A stretch of 64,000 nt of DNA from Rhinopomastus cyanomelas (taxonomy: Eukaryota > Chordata > Aves > Bucerotiformes > Rhinopomastidae). Location: contig VXBP01002556.1 of NCBI GenBank assembly GCA_013400115.1, positions 749,120 to 813,119 on the forward strand. The letters run 5' to 3'. Below are positions 54,001 through 60,000 of the stretch, piece after piece. The notes under the pieces are model-generated. The model did not search any database, was not told where the DNA came from, and saw only the letters and a program-made list of their open reading frames with translations. Position 1 is the first letter of the stretch. Each line of letters begins with the position of its first letter. The position numbers and the translations under genes were made by a program.

Positions 54001-57000
54001 CATATATTAACTGGTTAAAAACGGGAGGGTTGTCATTCATATCTGTTATTGAGATACTAACAAGAACCTCACTGCTTAGTGGTGGGAAGCCATTATCAGT
54101 TGCTCTGACTTTCAAGCTGCATTGCTGTATGAGTTCATGGTCCAGCATCCGGGCTGTCAGTATTAGGCCACTGGTGCTGTCTATATGAAAGTAGTCTGTG
54201 CTGTTAAAGGTGTCCTGGACTATCTGATACTGAACAATCTTGTTATTATCAGAGTCAGCATCCAGAGCAACCACCTGCAGTACAGGGGTACCAATCAAAG
54301 ATGCTTCAGACAACGTAGCATTATAAGCCAACTGATCAAAAATTGGAGGATTATCATTCACATCATTAATGATCAAGTCCACAGTGACCTCGGCTCGAGC
54401 ACCAGTGAGGGCATCGCTGGCTCGCACCACCAGCTTGAAAAGAGAACTCATTTCATAGTCCAGTGGGCTGATGACACTCAGAACTCCAGTATCGAAGTCA
54501 ATATTAAACTGGTTGTAGGGATCACCATCGACAATGATATAGATGATACCCTGGCCTTCTGGACTGGTTGCATTTATGCTTAAAATAGGTGTGTGCATTT
54601 CTACATCTTCATTCACGGAAGCTGTGTAGAAGGGCTTGTCAAATACAGGCATTGCTTTGTTAACAATAGTAATGGGGAGCTCTACCAAAGCAGACAACGA
54701 TGGGTTACCACCATCTTTTGCAAGAATGACCACCATATACTCTATATTAGACAAATCTGAATTGAAGGCCTCTTTCAGAGTGACGCTACCAGATTCTCTA
54801 TCAATTTCAAAATGCCCATAGTCTTCCTTCAGAAGATACGAGACGTCACCATTTTCACCCTTATCTTTATCAATAGCCGTCACTCGATATATCAGGGTAC
54901 CTGGTTCAGCATCAACTTGCACAGCAGCGTAGTAAGGAAGCCCTATGAACACTGGGGCATTGTCATTTATGTCCTCAATGTAAACCCTCACCACCACTCG
55001 AGCGACACGAAGGTGATCCAGTTCGCGGCTTGCTTCCACCACCAACTCGTACAGCTCTTGTTCCTCTCGGTCAAAGGGGACACCAGTTGTCTGAATGACT
55101 CCTGAGGTGGTTTTTATTTTAAATTTGTTGCCTGGGTTTAATATACTGTATTTCAAAGGCTCATTGAGGCGGTTACCAACAGCGTTCACTACAGCAATCT
55201 TTGTGATGTTGGTGCTGTTTTCTGAGATAGAAGTGGAATAAAAATTTTGTGTGAAGTGGAGCCCGCTATCCATGGCTTCTTTAACCATTATAGTCACCAT
55301 AGCAGTGCTGTAAAATTTCCCATCAGATACCCTTACTATTAGCATGTAATGGTCTTTGGAGAGGCTGTTGTTTTTAATGGTGAGTACTCCTGTGACTGAA
55401 TCAATTAAAAAATGGTCCACATTGCCTTCAAGTAGACTGTATGTTAGTTCAGGAGGGATCTCTGAATCTGGGTCTGTAGCCTTGACTTTGAGAACCTCAA
55501 CACCAACATACGTGGGAAGGAGCAAGACTGTCTCAAATACCGCCTGGGTGAAGACTGGTGGGTTGTCATTGACATCAGTTACCTCAATGGTTACTTCAAC
55601 TGGGCTCTCTGCTGTAAGCTGGGGATTCCCACTGTCTCTAACATGCACGTGGAAGTGGAAGAGGGCTATTGTTTCATGGTCTAAATTTGCAATTGTTCTG
55701 ATTGCACCCGTGCTTGAATCTACCGTGAAATACTTTTTTGCGGTGGATTCAACAATCTGGTAGACCAGCAAAGCGTTCTGGTTGCTGTCAGCATCAGTGG
55801 CGCGTATCACGAGGGGACTGTTACTCACACTCCGAACTATGCTGTTTACAGGAGCTGCTTCACTTATGCTGCCTGAGTACTGAGAGAAGAGAAAAACTGG
55901 AGGGTTATCGTTTTCGTCAACAATCTGAATGTTCACAGTGGCATTTGATGCCATGCCTGCCATATTTGTTGCCTGTACAATGAGCTGGTAGGAGGAAGTA
56001 CGTTCATAATCAAGAGCCTTTTGACTAGTGATAACTCCAGAATACGGGTTTATAGTGAAGACTCCATCCACATTCCCATCTTTAACCTCATAAACTAATG
56101 TTGACTGACTGATTGCAGAGAGTGAGACGACGGAAGTACCAATATCCACATTTTCATTAACCTCTGCCTGGTATTCTTTGAGAGTGAACTTAGGATGGGA
56201 GTTATCCGCCATCGTCACAGTTATCCGCACGATTGCTGTTGCAGACAGTGGTGGAGAACCCTGATCAGTCACTTTGACTGACAAGACAAATTGTCCCATT
56301 GTGGTTAGGTCTGGCTCCTTCAGTAACGTAATGATCCCCAAAACTGGCTCAATCTTGAATGTGTTTCCTGTGTTTCCTAAAACACAAACATTGGTACCAA
56401 GTTAGAAATTAAATACGACACGCTTGATGATAATTTAAGCCAGGAGTCAACAGCTGCAATGTGTTAAAGACAGTTATTAAAAAAATGCAACCAGAAAACC
56501 TAGCATAAAAGAATTCTAAAGGCCCCTGCAGCCCTTCTTTCTGGAAACCAAGTGTTGCAGTAGATGACATAGGTCTTCAAACGTTCAGACACTCAGGTGC
56601 TGCTATCTGCATCTTAATTCTCAGTATCTACATTTGAGGAACTGCTGCATGTGCAATAATGCTATTGAAGTAATAGAAAGCATCCTTAAATTACAGGAAA
56701 TTAGTCAAATGCATGTACACCTAAGGCAAAGAAACTAGATCAGAGGCTAACAAGCCAATTATATGACAAATGGATAACAACTCAGGCTCTTAATTGAAGG
56801 GGATATTAAGCAACCATGGAGTAGATTTCAGTAGTTCAAGACTCAAAGAACCGAATATAAGAAGGTTAAGGTGGCATTTAGAAAAACAGAATGAACAGCA
56901 CCGGAAAACATGAAAGCAGAGATATCGCTGAGCATATAAAGGTGAAAACAGTGAGTCTGGGTCAAGGACTGTCTTTGGGTCTTTTTTTTTCTTTCCAGTC

Positions 57001-60000
57001 TTTTTGTTCACCTCTTCTTTAGCAGGACAGATTCAAAACTTTTGATATGCACCTAACCCTCAGTTAGAGCATTTTATTAGTTTCCTGAGTATCTGCTTAA
57101 AGATGCTGCCTGTGTATATGACTTGTACGAGCACACAGACTCTTCTGAATTTGATTCCAAATACAAACAGCAATTCCAATCATTCCCACCTGTTCTGCTA
57201 CTGAAATTTCACTTTAAGATCTAGACCTCCTTCCAATCTACAGTCATGCTTCCATCCAAGACCTGGAGAGAAGTATGTCTCCGTAACTGATGAGAAATGA
57301 GATTCTATTTTAATGGTGACTGTTACAGGTGACGTGCACAGACAGCAAATGTAAAAATGCATGAGATCCTAAATTAAATCAGTTAGCGTGAACTATTTTA
57401 AGAGGTGATTCACAATCTGTTGTCAATTCTGGGGTCTGGAGGCTAATTTAAGCTATATACTACTGTCTGCCATTCAATACTGGTAGTGGCTTTCTATTCA
57501 GCCTTTCAGATCAGTAAAGTTCACTCCAGTATCTAAAACTAAAACTGTGGTGTTAACTGAGCAGCTGAGATTCTGTCAGAGCTACAAATTTTCACAAAGA
57601 TCACGGTATCTGACACATCTGAAGACACTACAAATGCTGCTGCAGTTATCTTGTTAGTGTTTGCCATTGACTGCATCATGCGAAGCCAAAGCAGTTTCTT
57701 CTCCTTCAGGAATTTCTTATGAAATTACACAAAAACCTACTTTCTTTACCAATTGCTCCCTTCATATGTAATGTAATGTAATGTAATGTAATGTAGAAGT
57801 AATTCCCCTGAATGAAGGGGCTGTGTACAATCTGAATGCCGCAGTTAAAATCTGTGTCATCCTCTGAAGATTTTATGGATCATAGAAACTACAGCAGCAC
57901 AAGACTGTTTTGATGCACCTGTGATTGGAAGATCTGTGGATAATGAATTGAGGAGTGCACTGCTCATAGTAAACGGGAGTTTGAAGCCTGACACTGGAGG
58001 GAGAATTCATGATGAAACAGAATGATGAAGATGCAGTGGAAGAGAGAAAAACATGCAGACTAAAAAGGATTATCTAGTAGCTAAAGCATCCTTTCTGACA
58101 ATTAGATTTTTCAGTGTTTGTGTCACGCATTAGCCGGTGTAAGGGATCTGTACTCTAGCATGTCATGTGGTAGTACCTACAGGTGATTAGGTAGGAGCAC
58201 ATAACACTAATAATGTGTCAAGAAAAAGCTGGCAACAGGCTTGAAAAGCATTGCACCAGGAACCTGATCTGGTCTGCTCAGAATTCCTTCTACAAGGCGC
58301 AGCATTGTCCTGCCTGGGCACGTGTAAAATATACTCTGATCTAAGTTAAAGGTCACTGGAGAATACTCAGACATAACTGGTAAGACCAAATGCAGTACAA
58401 CACAGAAATACTTGTTTTGTAGTGGTAAGACCTTTGAAGGATCACAGGGGTCTAAGTTCAACACTTTTCGATGCTGAAGGCTTCACCTCTTGGTTTGCTT
58501 AAGGGACGCTGTTTCCGCAGACTGTACAGGGTAATGACAGAATAAAACTGCCTTGGGCCTTCCTTTTTAGCTTCAGGTTATATCAGCTTAATTTAAGGTG
58601 TGAGCTTGGAATATATGAAGTTAAATCAATATGAGATGGTGTAGATATTTTTACTTTATTACATATTTTTTGTCATTTAGCCTGTTCTTAATTGACATAA
58701 TCCATCCTAGCTTGTGTAAGTCTTTATAATAGTAATAGGGATAATTAATGATCCTGTAGGATCACAGTCTACTGCTGGAAAAAGCTTGTAATCTAATACA
58801 GGAAAAATCTGCAGTATATGAGACACCTCTTTAGGGCACTATGGACTCCACGTGTCACTAGTATTACAATGGACAGACTCATATTACTAAAAAAGAAAAG
58901 AAGTTGAGATGAAACATTAAAAATCCAAAGGTCTCAAATTTCTACTTCCTTCACTCTTTTTCTAGGCAGCTCTCTTGTGTACACATCAGTGGTTTAACTC
59001 AGAGCTAATTCTTCACATTCGTACGAGGCAGAGAAAGTTTGCTTGCATGTGTGCCAGAGATAATGCAAATTTCTCATGACCATGCTGTTGCACTGGCAGA
59101 GGAATGCTTTTGCTGGCACAGACTAGGTGGTCAATGTAAATATCCAAAGCTTAACAGCAAAAGCAATTTTAGTCTAGTACTGTCATGCCCTCCCTTAGGT
59201 TCAATGACCTTGTGTCATTAAAATGTTCCTGCTCTGCTAACAGAAGTTTTTAGCAGAGCCCTGGTGTTAGTCTCCATGCTCCTCTGATCTGAATATTGGC
59301 AAAAATGCCAGGACACAGCAGCTGTTGTGGCATTTGTTTATGGAGGATCCACTGTGTACTAGACTGGTGCCAGCAAGCTGAAAACAAGTAACTGGCTGTA
59401 GCTTTCAATATCTATCTTCTTGATGGCTTTGAGGTGAAAGGCTCTGTAGCCATCCAGTGAAGGAGATTCTGTTCTGACAGGTTCGGGGTATGGTAGCTTC
59501 AAAATAAGTAACAACCAATAGGCAAATATCTCCTCTGCCCACCTCTGCAAGAGAAGGTAGACCAAAGAAGTTGATTTGTGTGTCAGGATGGACCACCACC
59601 ACAGCACTGCTCTGGGTATGGAATGAAACACGATGTTACATGTTCAACCCATGTCCTAACCTGCTTCAATAGTGTAGATAAGCTCTGCGTTTTCTCCTTT
59701 GTCTTTGTCCAAAGCCGTAACCTGCAGAACTGCTGATCCCACTGCTGCTGATTCAAACACGGAAGCTTCATACAAGGGGCTGGTAAAATATGGACTATGG
59801 TCATTGGAGTCTTCCACGTTTATGATGACTCTGGCCAGGTTTCTTCTGTAAGGAAATTCTTGATCTCGGACCTACAGAATCAACACATAACACACATCTT
59901 GCTGTTCATCTAGTATAATTTCATATGTATCACTCATCTGGGGGCTAATAACACTTTCATTTCTATTTAAACTCAGTACTATGATGCAAAGTGAAAAAAA

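Noticed and set aside
52329..55983. Several plus-strand open frames of 60 to 135 residues across the giant exon
   Set aside because: They are antisense shadows of the highly constrained FAT1 coding frame and show no recognisable domain.
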